A stretch of DNA of 64,000 nucleotides from the NCBI GenBank assembly GCA_964488865.1, contig CAZAWR010000004.1, positions 124,001 through 188,000 on the forward strand. Direction: 5' to 3'. Positions within the stretch are counted from its first letter, which is position 1. Every line of letters begins with the position of its first letter. Origin of the DNA: MWCO01 sp964488865. Lineage in GTDB: Bacteria; Myxococcota_A; Polyangia; Polyangiales; Polyangiaceae. Shown in pieces: positions 43,736 through 52,030 of the stretch. A program made the translations under genes and the position numbers. A model generated the notes under the pieces. It saw only the letters and a program-made list of their open reading frames with translations, did not search any database and was not told the origin of the DNA.

Positions 43736-45298
43736 ATGAGACCATGCTGTGTTCGGTACCTGCTTGAACCAATGTTTGTCGGACGCCCCGTCGAGGGAGG
43801 GGCTGCTTGGAGGTCATGGGGATGCGGCACTCCTTGCGGGGTTCTGATCCTTCTGACGATGGGGTGTGGCGACCTGGCGCGCGCGCCGCAACCCGTGGAC
43901 GGTCGCGCGTCGCCCGAGCCGACTGTCGAGATCGACCCGCCTGCCATCGAGGGTCGTATCGCGCCGATCGTTCGTTTCCGTGTCGGGGGATTGCCGAAGG
44001 ACTCCGAGCCTTCGTTGCTGGTTCTCGAGGGAGTGGCGTCCGACCGCAACGTTCGCGATCTGCAGCAAGGCAACGTGAGCGAGACCCTGCAGAAGAGAGT
44101 GATCGACACGATGCAGTGGCCCACGGGACCCGGCCGCTGGGAGATCGCGACAAAGCTGCCGCTCGATCTTGGTCAGTCGTACTCGATCGTCGAGTCCGAA
44201 CTTGGGTGGGTGGTGAGGGTGGACGTCATGGATCGTGATTCCACGCCGACGCTGCAGCGGGTGTGGCCGCCTTCGGACCGCGGTGGGATGCGTGCGGTTT
44301 GGTGTTCGTCGTGGCCCGCGACCGGTGAGGTGGCTTCGTCGCCCCAGCGACTGCGCATGGCTCCGGGGGTGGACGGGACGATGGACGTTGGCGCGATGGC
44401 TGGGATGGGAGCGAGCTGTGTGCACTGGGTTGCGGACGCGGATTCGGACGCGGACGCGGGGGAGCGGGTTGTGGTGCCGCCTCCCATGGTTCAGCTCGAG
44501 ACGGGATCGTGGGTGCGCCTCGATCCTATCCCGATCGTATTGGGGGAGAAGGAGGAGAGCTGGGTGGGAACGTGCTCGGCGGGGCAGCAGCAGGCTGGAC
44601 CCGCGTGCGCGCTGGTCCTCGATGACCGTGCCGTGATCAGCGCGTCGGAACCTTGGCTGGTGGGGTTGGACCTGACTGGTGAGGTCCGGGTGGGCGCCGT
44701 CGGTCCGGACGCTGCGTGGGTTGTGAGGTCGTTGCCGCCGTCCTCGGAGGTTCGCGGGCAAGTGCGAGTGGTGTCCGTTTCCGGCGGGTTGCGCGACTTC
44801 GACATCGTGTGGATGACGACGGAGCCGCGGGCTCGGGTGGTGATCAACGAGGTGATGGCGAACCCGGTCGGTCCGGAGCCGCAGCAGGAGTGGGTCGAGT
44901 TGTACAACGACGGGGCGCTGGCGGTGGTGCTCGACGGGTGGAGGTTCGAGGACGCGGGGGGAGGGGTGGATCTCCCGGATGTGACGTTGGGGCCTGGCGA
45001 GTACGGGTTGTTGGTTGGGGAGGGGTATGACGGTTCTAGCTGGGTGGATGCGATCCCGGCGGAGGGTACGGTGTTCATTCCGGTGTCGTCGGTGGGGACG
45101 GGGGGGTTGTCGAACGCGGGGGAGCCGTTGCGGCTGGTGGGACCGGACGGCAGCGCGGTTTCTTCGATTCCGCCGCGGGTATCGAAGCATCCGGGGGGAT
45201 CGATCGTGCGGGTTCGTCCGGAGGCGCCGGACGGGGAGGGGTCTTTTGGGGTGGATTTGCAGGGGGGAACGCCGGGCGCTGCGAACCGGCTCGAGTGA
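43736..45298 (+). CDS. lipoprotein with lamin-tail domain
   Basis: 520 aa from the ATG at 43736; an ATG at 43772 is also possible and would place the lipobox LLTMGC about 31 residues in. The N-terminal 350 residues are beta-rich and unassigned. The last 130 residues form a lamin-tail domain: VVINEVMANPVGPEPQQEWVELYNDG, VLDGWRFED, LGPGEYGLLVG and a closing GTPGAANR. Such domains are common in secreted or surface proteins. Probably an outer-membrane lipoprotein; function unknown. Confidence 0.8.
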   Translation: MRPCCVRYLLEPMFVGRPVEGGAAWRSWGCGTPCGVLILLTMGCGDLARAPQPVDGRASPEPTVEIDPPAIEGRIAPIVRFRVGGLPKDSEPSLLVLEGVASDRNVRDLQQGNVSETLQKRVIDTMQWPTGPGRWEIATKLPLDLGQSYSIVESELGWVVRVDVMDRDSTPTLQRVWPPSDRGGMRAVWCSSWPATGEVASSPQRLRMAPGVDGTMDVGAMAGMGASCVHWVADADSDADAGERVVVPPPMVQLETGSWVRLDPIPIVLGEKEESWVGTCSAGQQQAGPACALVLDDRAVISASEPWLVGLDLTGEVRVGAVGPDAAWVVRSLPPSSEVRGQVRVVSVSGGLRDFDIVWMTTEPRARVVINEVMANPVGPEPQQEWVELYNDGALAVVLDGWRFEDAGGGVDLPDVTLGPGEYGLLVGEGYDGSSWVDAIPAEGTVFIPVSSVGTGGLSNAGEPLRLVGPDGSAVSSIPPRVSKHPGGSIVRVRPEAPDGEGSFGVDLQGGTPGAANRLE

Positions 45299-45499
45299 CC
45301 TTGTTTGCACAAAGGGTCGAGACAGTCATGATTCCGTTTTTGGTGTAAAACATGCGGACTCGGGTGTGGGAGACATTTGGTTGGACGAGTTAGGGTTTCC
45401 CATTCCTGCCGTTGCTCTGCTTGTGCTATGTTCGTCGGGTCCGTGGGTCACCGACAGTCGGGATCACGGTCCGCAGCAAAACCGGAGAGGACGCGGGAA

Positions 45500-46132
45500 A
45501 TGGCCATCGAACGGGACATGAAGCTGCTCACGGCATCGGATGTAGCTTCGCTATGTGAAGTGGACCTAAAGACCATCCACAACTGGGTGGATCGGGGGTG
45601 CATTCCTCATTTTCGAACGCCCGGTCGTCACCTTCGCTTTCAGGCGGTGGACGTCGCGAGTTTCCTGCGCGAGTGGGGATACGCGATCCCCAGGAAGTTT
45701 TACGCGCAGATCGCACAGACGGTGCTGGTCGTCGGAGGCAAGGAAGCCGTCGCGGTCGCGACGCGGGCGGCGGGACAGTCGACGTCGATCCGACAGGTGG
45801 AGGACTTCTACGAGGCCGCGATCAGGGTGGGGGCCGAGCCGACGTCCGCGGTCGTGGTGGAGGCTTCCGTGGTGCAGGCGAGCCCCGAGGCATTCGCCCG
45901 CATGGTAGGAGCGGTGAAGCGTGCGTTTCAGGTGCCTGTGCACGTTCTTGGGGAGGACGAAACCAACCTCGCGGAGAAGGTGGACGTCCTGTTCGTGCCG
46001 ATGGGTGATTCGAAGATGCTGCGCGCGGCGATGACGGGGGACGTGGACGATCCCGCACAGATCGAAGCGGGGATTCTGCCTTCGCCTCCGCCTCGGCGGA
46101 AGCTGCGTCGTGGTCAAGCCGTGAAGGTGTGA
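45500..46132 (+). CDS. DNA-binding protein with excisionase-type helix-turn-helix
   Basis: 210 aa from the ATG at 45500, with GAGAGGAC about 10 nt upstream. Residues 8-50 are an excisionase/MerR-like winged helix: LLTASDVASLCEVDLKTIHNWVDRGCIPHFRTPGRHLRF. The C-terminal 130 residues alternate strands and helices (QTVLVVGGKEAVAVA, SAVVVEASVVQAS, VDVLFVPMGDSKMLR), a pattern like a degenerate response-regulator receiver. No phage genes are nearby, so it is more likely a regulator than an excisionase. Confidence 0.8.
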   Translation: MAIERDMKLLTASDVASLCEVDLKTIHNWVDRGCIPHFRTPGRHLRFQAVDVASFLREWGYAIPRKFYAQIAQTVLVVGGKEAVAVATRAAGQSTSIRQVEDFYEAAIRVGAEPTSAVVVEASVVQASPEAFARMVGAVKRAFQVPVHVLGEDETNLAEKVDVLFVPMGDSKMLRAAMTGDVDDPAQIEAGILPSPPPRRKLRRGQAVKV

Positions 46133-46228
46133 TTCAGCCTGCAGGAGGCTGCCCCGGGTCATCGATGAGGATGGACGTCATCTGTCCGATCGGGTGATCG
46201 GCAGAACGCGCTGCAGGGCCGGCGGGGA

Positions 46229-46501
46229 TCAGCCCGCGGTCGAGAGCTTGTGCAGCTGGGTATTGAGCCGAGCCTTGACGCGGGAAGCTGCCTTGCTGTG
46301 GATCACGCCCTTGCTGGCGGCGCGGTCGAGCTGACTTTCGACGCTGTGGACGAGGGTCTCGGCAAGCTTGACGTCTCCCGCGGTCAGGGCTGCGCGCGCC
46401 TTGCGAAGTGCTGTGCGCGTGCCGCTCTTGACGGTTCGGTTCCGGGCCGCGCGCTTGATGCGCTGACGATTCCGACGTGCCGCTGACGGATGGTTCGCCA
46501 T
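46229..46501 (-). CDS. rpsT: 30S ribosomal protein S20
   Basis: 90 aa, the normal size. MANHPSAARRNRQRIKRAARNR and the helical body with HSKAASRVKARLN are diagnostic for bS20, which binds 16S rRNA in the 30S subunit. GAGAGAAG precedes the ATG. A short ORF ends 12 nt upstream on the same strand. Confidence 0.97.
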   Translation of the reverse strand: MANHPSAARRNRQRIKRAARNRTVKSGTRTALRKARAALTAGDVKLAETLVHSVESQLDRAASKGVIHSKAASRVKARLNTQLHKLSTAG

Positions 46502-46513
46502 CTTCTTCTCTCG

Positions 46514-46690
46514 CTACTCGTTGGTGGATTGCGCAGTGGGCTTGGCGTCCGGCGCCGCGGCGTCGTAGCCCTCGGGGTGGACCGGGAAGAGGGGCGTGGC
46601 CCGGCGCTTGAGCGCCATGGGGTGAGCCTTGCAGCGCTTGCGCGCCTTTCGCTGTCGGACCGTTTCCGTTTGCTGCGTGGAAGATACCAT
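46514..46690 (-). CDS. small basic ORF upstream of rpsT
   Basis: 58 aa, ATG at 46690, stop at 46516-46514. The product is Lys/Arg-rich in its first half (RQRKARKRCKAHPMALKRR), followed by TPLFPVHPEGYD and an Ala/Pro-rich tail. CTGGAG precedes the start. It ends 12 nt before rpsT and the rpsT ribosome site follows, consistent with a two-gene unit. The composition suggests RNA binding, but no family is recognised, so coding status is moderate. Confidence 0.5.
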   Translation of the reverse strand: MVSSTQQTETVRQRKARKRCKAHPMALKRRATPLFPVHPEGYDAAAPDAKPTAQSTNE

Positions 46691-46785
46691 GATCGACTCC
46701 AGGTCACTGCCGGCGGGGACCAGCAGGGCGGCGCAGTATTCGTCTCGACCGCCGCTTTGTCAAACGGTTTCGTGCGAAGCCAGGG

Positions 46786-47715
46786 CTATTTGCCTGCGAT
46801 GGCTCCGGACGACTCGGTGTGGCGGCAGCACCGGAACCCCGTCTGCCGATCCGCGTACCGCTCGTCGTGCGAGGTCGTGGCTGCTCTACACCGATTTCGC
46901 CCGGTCATCCACCATCCACCGCGCAATTCGGACCGATTCGGGCTCGCCTCGTACGGGCGAACCACCCACTCGTCCACGTTGCCTACCATGTCCCGCACGC
47001 CGAAAGGGCTGACGCACGAGGGGTGGGACGGCTCGCGCGCGTCGCCTCGTGCGCCCTTCTCTCCATCGCGCACGACCCGATCCTGGTTGCACAGCGAGCG
47101 GGACCGCTCGTAGCCGTACGGGTAGGGCAGCCCTTCTTCCCCCTCGCAGGCGAACTCCCACTCGGCGCCCGTGCACAACCTCTTGCCCTCGCCTGCGCAG
47201 GTGGCCGCCGCGGTCTCCCAGGAGACACCCGCCATCGGCAAGCTCGACCCCGGCTCCACGTGCTCGTCCCGGTCCATACAGAACCGCATCGCATGCCGCT
47301 GTCCCACGCACCGACTTGGCGCTTGAAATGCGCTGCACACTCGTCGCTCCGGGCGCCCTTCCGGGTCATCCCACCGCAGGCACACCTGCTCGAACAAGTC
47401 GCATCGGTCTCCGTGTGCGAGCACCATCCCGTCGGGACACTCCTGCGATCGCGCGGCCTGGGTGTCGGCTTCCTTCTCTTCCACGGCTTGTTCTTCGGCT
47501 TGTTCTTCGGCTTGTTCTTCGGCTTGTTCTTCGGCTTGCTCTTCGGCTTGTTCTTCGGCTTGTTCTTCCGTCGCCTCGACCACCGCAGGGGCTTCGATCG
47601 TGGCGGGGGCCGTGGGGTGAGAGGGGTTTGCGATGGCAAGACCATCGCCGCCCGTGATCGAAAGCCCGCTGACCGAAGCCGCGGCGAACATCATCGCGAG
47701 AACGTGGAGACGCAT
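46786..47715 (-). CDS. FGE/sulfatase-modifying-factor-like exported protein
   Basis: 309 aa from the ATG at 47715. Signal peptide to about residue 30, an EEQA tandem-repeat stretch (seven copies), then a FGE-type fold: GVSWETAAATCAGEGKRLCTGAEWEFACEG, YPYGYE, MVGNVDEWV, RGGWWMTGRNRCRAAT, and TGFRCC. Most myxobacterial members of this family lack proven formylglycine activity, and the catalytic Cys pair is not certain here. It is divergent from the second gpsA (139 bp between starts). Confidence 0.85.
   Translation of the reverse strand: MRLHVLAMMFAAASVSGLSITGGDGLAIANPSHPTAPATIEAPAVVEATEEQAEEQAEEQAEEQAEEQAEEQAEEQAVEEKEADTQAARSQECPDGMVLAHGDRCDLFEQVCLRWDDPEGRPERRVCSAFQAPSRCVGQRHAMRFCMDRDEHVEPGSSLPMAGVSWETAAATCAGEGKRLCTGAEWEFACEGEEGLPYPYGYERSRSLCNQDRVVRDGEKGARGDAREPSHPSCVSPFGVRDMVGNVDEWVVRPYEASPNRSELRGGWWMTGRNRCRAATTSHDERYADRQTGFRCCRHTESSGAIAGK
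47484..47568 (-). repeat. 12-bp minisatellite coding for EEQA
   Basis: Seven copies of a 12-bp unit in frame within the FGE-like gene. Copy-number change would keep the frame, so the repeat can vary the length of the acidic spacer without breaking the protein. Confidence 0.9.
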
Positions 47716-47854
47716 GCCATCCCACCAGGTAGCGTGGCTGCGCCAACGCGGCCAAGTCTTCGTCCCGGGCGCTTCGTGCGCGCACGGATTGATCCGGGGC
47801 TGGGTGTCGTGCTGTGCTGGCCTGGACAACGACGTGAGACGCGGGAGGCGCAAC

Positions 47855-48874
47855 ATGGGACAGACGATGCGAGCGGGGGTCGTGGGTGCGGGTGCTTGGG
47901 GATCGGCTCTCGCGGATCAGCTCGCGAAGAAAGGGCATCAGGTCTCGCTCTGGTGCTTCGAGCCCGAGGTGGCTGATGCGATCGCGGCCGCGCACGTCAA
48001 CGAGGTCTACCTGCCAGGGCACGCGTTGCACCACGATGTGACGCCGACGACGGACCTGCTTGACTGTGTGCGGGGCGCAGATGTGGTCGTGGTGGCGGTT
48101 CCGAGCCATCATGTTCGATCGATCGCGCAGCAGATCGGTCACGAGCTGGGGCGTGACACGCTGCTGGTGAGCGCGTCGAAGGGCATCGAGAACGAGTCAC
48201 TCATGACGATGTCGGGGGTGTACTCGGACGCGCTCGAGTTCAACTTTCACAGGAACTACAGCGTGCTGTCCGGGCCATCCTTTGCGATCGAGGTGGCCAA
48301 GGGGATGCCCACGGCGGTGACGGTGGCAGCCTGGGATCATCGGACGGCGAAGCGCGTGCAAGAGATCTTCTCCAGCACGTACTTCCGTTGCTACACGAGC
48401 ACGGACGTGATCGGGGTCGAGCTTGGGGGTGCGCTCAAGAACGTGGTCGCCATTGCCGTGGGGGCGGTGGACGGGATGGGGTTCGGTCACAACACGAGGG
48501 CAGGACTCATGACACGAGCGCTGTCCCAGATCGCGCGCATCGGGGTGCCTCTCGGCGCCAGCCCGCTGACCCTGTCGGGCTTGTCGGGAGCGGGCGACCT
48601 GATCCTCACGTGCACGGGCGACCTGAGCCGCAATCGAACCTTCGGGTATCGCATCGGCAAGGGCGAATCGGTGGAAGCCATCCTGTCGGGGCAGCCCCAG
48701 GTCGTCGAGGGGTACCTCACGTCGAAGTCCGCCTATCACCTCATCCAGCAACTCGGGGTAGAGGCCGCGATCTTCGAGCAGATCTATCTGTACCTCCACG
48801 AGAACGAGGACCGAAAACCGATCGCGCACTTCGTTCACAACGTGATGAGCCGTGAGCTGAAGCCGGAGCTGTGA
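47855..48874 (+). CDS. gpsA: glycerol-3-phosphate dehydrogenase [NAD(P)+] (copy 2)
   Basis: 339 aa. GVVGAGAWGSALAD near residues 8-21, VVVAVPSHHVRSIA, SASKGIE, SGPSFAIEVA, catalytic Lys in LGGALKNVVAIAVG and GDLILTCTGDLSRN. All GpsA motifs are intact. The ATG at 47855 has GGGAGG 6 nt upstream. It differs considerably from copy 1 (39474-40496): the two are old paralogues, not a recent duplication. It stands alone, without a coupled acyltransferase. Confidence 0.95.
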   Translation: MGQTMRAGVVGAGAWGSALADQLAKKGHQVSLWCFEPEVADAIAAAHVNEVYLPGHALHHDVTPTTDLLDCVRGADVVVVAVPSHHVRSIAQQIGHELGRDTLLVSASKGIENESLMTMSGVYSDALEFNFHRNYSVLSGPSFAIEVAKGMPTAVTVAAWDHRTAKRVQEIFSSTYFRCYTSTDVIGVELGGALKNVVAIAVGAVDGMGFGHNTRAGLMTRALSQIARIGVPLGASPLTLSGLSGAGDLILTCTGDLSRNRTFGYRIGKGESVEAILSGQPQVVEGYLTSKSAYHLIQQLGVEAAIFEQIYLYLHENEDRKPIAHFVHNVMSRELKPEL

Positions 48875-49193
48875 TGCCGCGCGCCTGCTGGAGGCGGAGT
48901 GATCTCGGATGATTCGCGGACATGGGATGTGAACTAGGAGCTGAGAACAGGAACGCGAACACGGAATGCAGAAGGGTCGGCGCCGAGAGAGACGACGGCG
49001 CTGCGGTTTGTACCGCGCCTCACCGAGCACGAGCTCCGCATCAACCCCATCCCCTTCTGTGGTTTCTGCGTCTCTGTGGTTCTCCGGACGGTGACGCGGA
49101 TTTGCTACGGGCCCCCCGGGGCGGCGAAGCTCCGCATCAACCCCATCCCCTTCTGGGGTTCTCTGGGGTTCTCTGGTGCGAGTGCTGGGGGGA
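48875..49193. repeat. repeat-rich spacer after gpsA copy 2
   Basis: 319 bases with no protein-like frame. Two exact 28-bp direct copies (49032-49059 and 49129-49156) begin AGCTCCGCATCAACCCC and are 97 bp apart. The bases at 49065-49086 are a family-3 copy (CTGCGTCTCTGTGGTT). A doubled GGGGTTCTCT (49154-49175) follows. The region separates gpsA and the convergent AgmX-like gene. Confidence 0.8.
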
Positions 49194-50462
49194 CTACGGG
49201 CGGACCGTCACACCGACGGTGAAGGAGTCCTTCTTGAACGGGGCCACGCGTGCTCGCTTGAGCGCTGCTTGGATGCACCCTGCCGCGGGGGTTCCCGCGG
49301 CGCCTCCCGCCACGGAGACGCTCGACACGGACCCGTTGGAGGCGAAGGTGATGGTGGCGCGGGACGGCTCGGTCTGACCTGCGACACAGGCCCGTGCGGC
49401 GTCGCGAACCGAGCCGATGGCGCCCGAGATGGCGCCTTGCGAGGGCGTTTCGGGCAGGGAGCCAGGGTCTGCGGACGGCGTGGCCGACTTCGGGGCATCC
49501 TCCTTCTTGGAGCCACCGACGCCCACGGCCGTGGCCATGGCTCCCGCCAGATCCTTGGTGTCGCCGGTCGGCGGGGCGGGCTCGTTCTTCTCTTCCTTGT
49601 TGTCGGTCGCAGCTTTGGACTTGGCCTCGTCGGCCGCGCCAGCCGCGCGTGCTGGGGCTGCCGCGGCCGGTTCGCCCGGCGCGGGGGCAGTCGCGACACT
49701 CAGGCCTTCGGCGGTGAGTCCCTTGTCGGCCAGGTGGTCGGGCGCAACCGTGGCGAGCGGCGAGGCGGCGGAAGCGGCCACGGCGGGGGCTTCGGCCATG
49801 CTCATGGGGCTGCTTCCCTGCGGGGTACGCAGGACGAGCACGGCAGCTGCCGCGAGCGCGAGCACGGCCACGATGCCTCCACCGACCACGGGTGCCATGG
49901 AGGACTTCTTCCGAATCGGGATGGGCGCCGCCTTGACCTCTTCCTCGAACAAGTCCGACTGGGCCGGCTGGGCGCCCATATCGGGGAGGCTGCTCTCCCG
50001 CACGGCGTTGAGGTCGAGGATGCCGGAGTCGCTGTCCCTGGCTTCCGGCGGGCGCGAGATGAACGACGCGGACGTTCGCAGGGAAGGCGACGAGGAGCGT
50101 GGGCCCGAAGAGGGCACCGGGGTGTCAGCGGCGGGGCCTGACAGGGCCGGCTTGCCATCGGACTGGGGAGCCACGCTCACGCGCTGGGCGAAGTCCTTGA
50201 GAGACTTCTTCTTGGGTCTTTGCGATTCGGGCTCCGACATGCTGGCGCCTCCTGCATGAAGCTTTGCGTTGTCGCCCTCGCCCGGCTCCTCGGGCAAAGG
50301 GGGTTCCAGCCAGGCCTCTTCGCCCTGACCGATGGTCAACCCGGAGAGCCGCTCCTCGAGCTTGCTCCCGAGCTCGTCCCAGGCGCTCTCGTCGCGCTGC
50401 GGGACAGGCCAGCTTCCAAGCCAGCCATCGAGCTTTGCGTCGGTCTCGCTGGCTTTGCTCAT
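49194..50462 (-). CDS. AgmX/anti-sigma-like membrane protein paired with ECF sigma factor
   Basis: 422 aa. A cytoplasmic N-terminus of about 185 residues, one transmembrane helix (MAPVVGGGIVAVLALAAAAVLVL, near 187-209), an Ala/Pro/Glu-rich periplasmic linker, and a C-terminal AgmX/TonB-like domain. That domain reads IGSVRDAARACVAGQ, ATITFASNGSVSSVSV, GCIQAALKRARVAPF and VGVTVRP. Its ATG overlaps the sigma factor stop by 4 nt. The layout is that of an anti-sigma or sensor protein, but the usual zinc-binding anti-sigma motif is absent, so the role is inferred from coupling. Confidence 0.78.
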   Translation of the reverse strand: MSKASETDAKLDGWLGSWPVPQRDESAWDELGSKLEERLSGLTIGQGEEAWLEPPLPEEPGEGDNAKLHAGGASMSEPESQRPKKKSLKDFAQRVSVAPQSDGKPALSGPAADTPVPSSGPRSSSPSLRTSASFISRPPEARDSDSGILDLNAVRESSLPDMGAQPAQSDLFEEEVKAAPIPIRKKSSMAPVVGGGIVAVLALAAAAVLVLRTPQGSSPMSMAEAPAVAASAASPLATVAPDHLADKGLTAEGLSVATAPAPGEPAAAAPARAAGAADEAKSKAATDNKEEKNEPAPPTGDTKDLAGAMATAVGVGGSKKEDAPKSATPSADPGSLPETPSQGAISGAIGSVRDAARACVAGQTEPSRATITFASNGSVSSVSVAGGAAGTPAAGCIQAALKRARVAPFKKDSFTVGVTVRP

Positions 50463-51055
50463 GGCTCGCCCTCCTTCTCGTCCACCAACCCGAGGCTGGA
50501 AAGGTGCGATCGAAGCTTACGACGCGCCTCGTGGACGCGCCATGCCACGGTCCCTTCCGGACACCCCAGCACCTCCGAGGCCTCCGCGTGCCCTAGCCCG
50601 TCCATGGCGACGAGCAGCAGGGTGGTGCGCAGGGTATCGCTGAGCTGGTCGATGCCTTCGCACAAGGCCTTGGCCAGCTCGCGCTGCTCGTTGACCGTGG
50701 CCGGGTCCCTCTCGCCGGAAGGCCCATGCACCGCCAGCCAAGACTCGATGCGCGGGTCATCGTCGCCCGTCACGTGCTGTCGCGGCTTGCGCGTACGGAT
50801 GATGTTGAGCGAAAGGTTCACCGCGATCCTGTAGAGCCACGTGTAGGGTTGGCTGTTTCCCTGGAACCTCGCGAGGGCTTGGTAGGCCCGCACGAACGTT
50901 TCCTGAGTCACATCCTCCGCCTCGGTGGTGTCACGCAGCATGTGCACCGCCAGACGGAAGATGCGTTTCTGATGTCTCCGCACCAGCTCGCCGAAGGCTT
51001 GGTTGTCGCCTTCACGCGCCAGTTGGATGAGTTCGTGGTCGCTTTCCTTGGCCAT
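50459..51055 (-). CDS. ECF-family RNA polymerase sigma factor
   Basis: 198 aa from the ATG at 51055. Region 2 (QAFGELVRRHQKRIFRLAVHMLRDTTEAEDVTQETFVRAYQALARFQGNSQPYTWLYRIAVNL) and region 4 (LSDTLRTTLLLVAMDGLGHAEASEVLGCPEGTVAWRVHEARRKLR) are both intact. It directs transcription of an unknown regulon. It is co-translated with the AgmX-like membrane protein, which may hold it inactive. An intergenic repeat of family 2 lies 135 nt upstream. Confidence 0.93.
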   Translation of the reverse strand: MAKESDHELIQLAREGDNQAFGELVRRHQKRIFRLAVHMLRDTTEAEDVTQETFVRAYQALARFQGNSQPYTWLYRIAVNLSLNIIRTRKPRQHVTGDDDPRIESWLAVHGPSGERDPATVNEQRELAKALCEGIDQLSDTLRTTLLLVAMDGLGHAEASEVLGCPEGTVAWRVHEARRKLRSHLSSLGLVDEKEGEP

Positions 51056-51191
51056 GCGCAGGGGTACCGACGGAGAAATGCCCGGCCGTTGTCGTAGGAA
51101 CGTCCGCGGCCACATCGGACCTGCCTGGCACGATAATCGAACACGTGGCCTTGGACAATTGAACCACGATGATCCTTGGAAGGACCAAGTT

Positions 51192-51231
51192 AACTGGTGA
51201 GCCGGGGACCGGGGACTCGGAATGGGGAATG
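51192..51231 (+). repeat. dispersed repeat family 2 (copy a)
   Basis: 40 bases starting AACTGGTGAGCCGGGGACC, 38 of 40 identical to 54725-54764. It lies between the sigma factor and the 3' end of the beta-barrel gene. Confidence 0.85.
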
Positions 51232-51250
51232 AAATTCGGAAGGCTTTGGG

Positions 51251-52030
51251 TCAGAACTCGAAAGCCAGGCCCGTCGCCCAGGTGGACGTGCCCACCCGAA
51301 GCTGATCACCGGCGCCGAACCCGTCCAGCTCGGAGCGCATCCACTCGAGGAAGAAGTAGGAGTGGTTCACGCCCACCGAGTTGTCCAGCTGACGCGCCGC
51401 GTGCCGGTCGAACGAATCGAGCTGCAACATGATGCCCGGCGCGAAGTGCCACCCGTACGACCGCCCCTTGCCCTCCACGTCGCCATCCCCAGAAGGGTAG
51501 GTCGACGTCCCAAGGCCGTCGCTCGTCTTCCAGAGCGCGTAGCCCAGCCCGGCCTTGACGTAGGGGACCAGGGGGATGCCCAAGTCGTTCGCGAACACAT
51601 CCACGCGCAGCACGCCGACCACGTACATCGGCATGATCCAGAGCGTGGTCTCCTCGGCGGAGTAGGCGTCTTTTCCCGTGAGCTTCGCGTTGGCGGACAT
51701 GCTCGTGTAGCCCCAGCTGAAGCCCGGGCCCACGGAGCCGAAGTGCGGGATGCGCAACATCTGGTAGTCGAGCTCGACCCCGATGAACCAACGACGGTCG
51801 TCGCCGAACACCTCGTGGTACGGGCCCGTCCCCCCGAACTCGTCGTCGATGAGGGGCTCGTAGGGGCCGAAGCGAACCTCGAAGGCATAGTTCTGGGGCG
51901 ACTCGACCCTGCGCTCCGAGTATCGATGCCACGAATGGCCGTCGGGGGTGTCGTAGCCCTGGGCCCAGGCAGATGCCGGGAACGAAAGGACCGCCATCGC
52001 GACGGCCCAGCGTGCAACGAACCGTGTCAT
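51251..52030 (-). CDS. outer-membrane beta-barrel protein (MXAN_2562-type)
   Basis: 259 aa from an ATG that overlaps the previous stop (ATGA at 52030). Signal peptide ends AWAQG. The mature protein has alternating strands with many aromatic residues and ends FEF, as outer-membrane barrels do: RVESPQNYAFEVRFGPYEPLIDDEF, WFIGVELDYQMLRI, LVPYVKAGLGYALW, and TWATGLAFEF. Coupling to a MYXO-CTERM protein upstream matches the two-gene unit known in Myxococcus xanthus as MXAN_2561/2562; that name is from memory. Confidence 0.8.
   Translation of the reverse strand: MTRFVARWAVAMAVLSFPASAWAQGYDTPDGHSWHRYSERRVESPQNYAFEVRFGPYEPLIDDEFGGTGPYHEVFGDDRRWFIGVELDYQMLRIPHFGSVGPGFSWGYTSMSANAKLTGKDAYSAEETTLWIMPMYVVGVLRVDVFANDLGIPLVPYVKAGLGYALWKTSDGLGTSTYPSGDGDVEGKGRSYGWHFAPGIMLQLDSFDRHAARQLDNSVGVNHSYFFLEWMRSELDGFGAGDQLRVGTSTWATGLAFEF

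Noticed and set aside
45500..46132. Phage or integrative element, because of an excisionase-type HTH
   Set aside because: No integrase, attachment repeats or phage genes nearby; the C-terminal receiver-like region suggests a chromosomal regulator.
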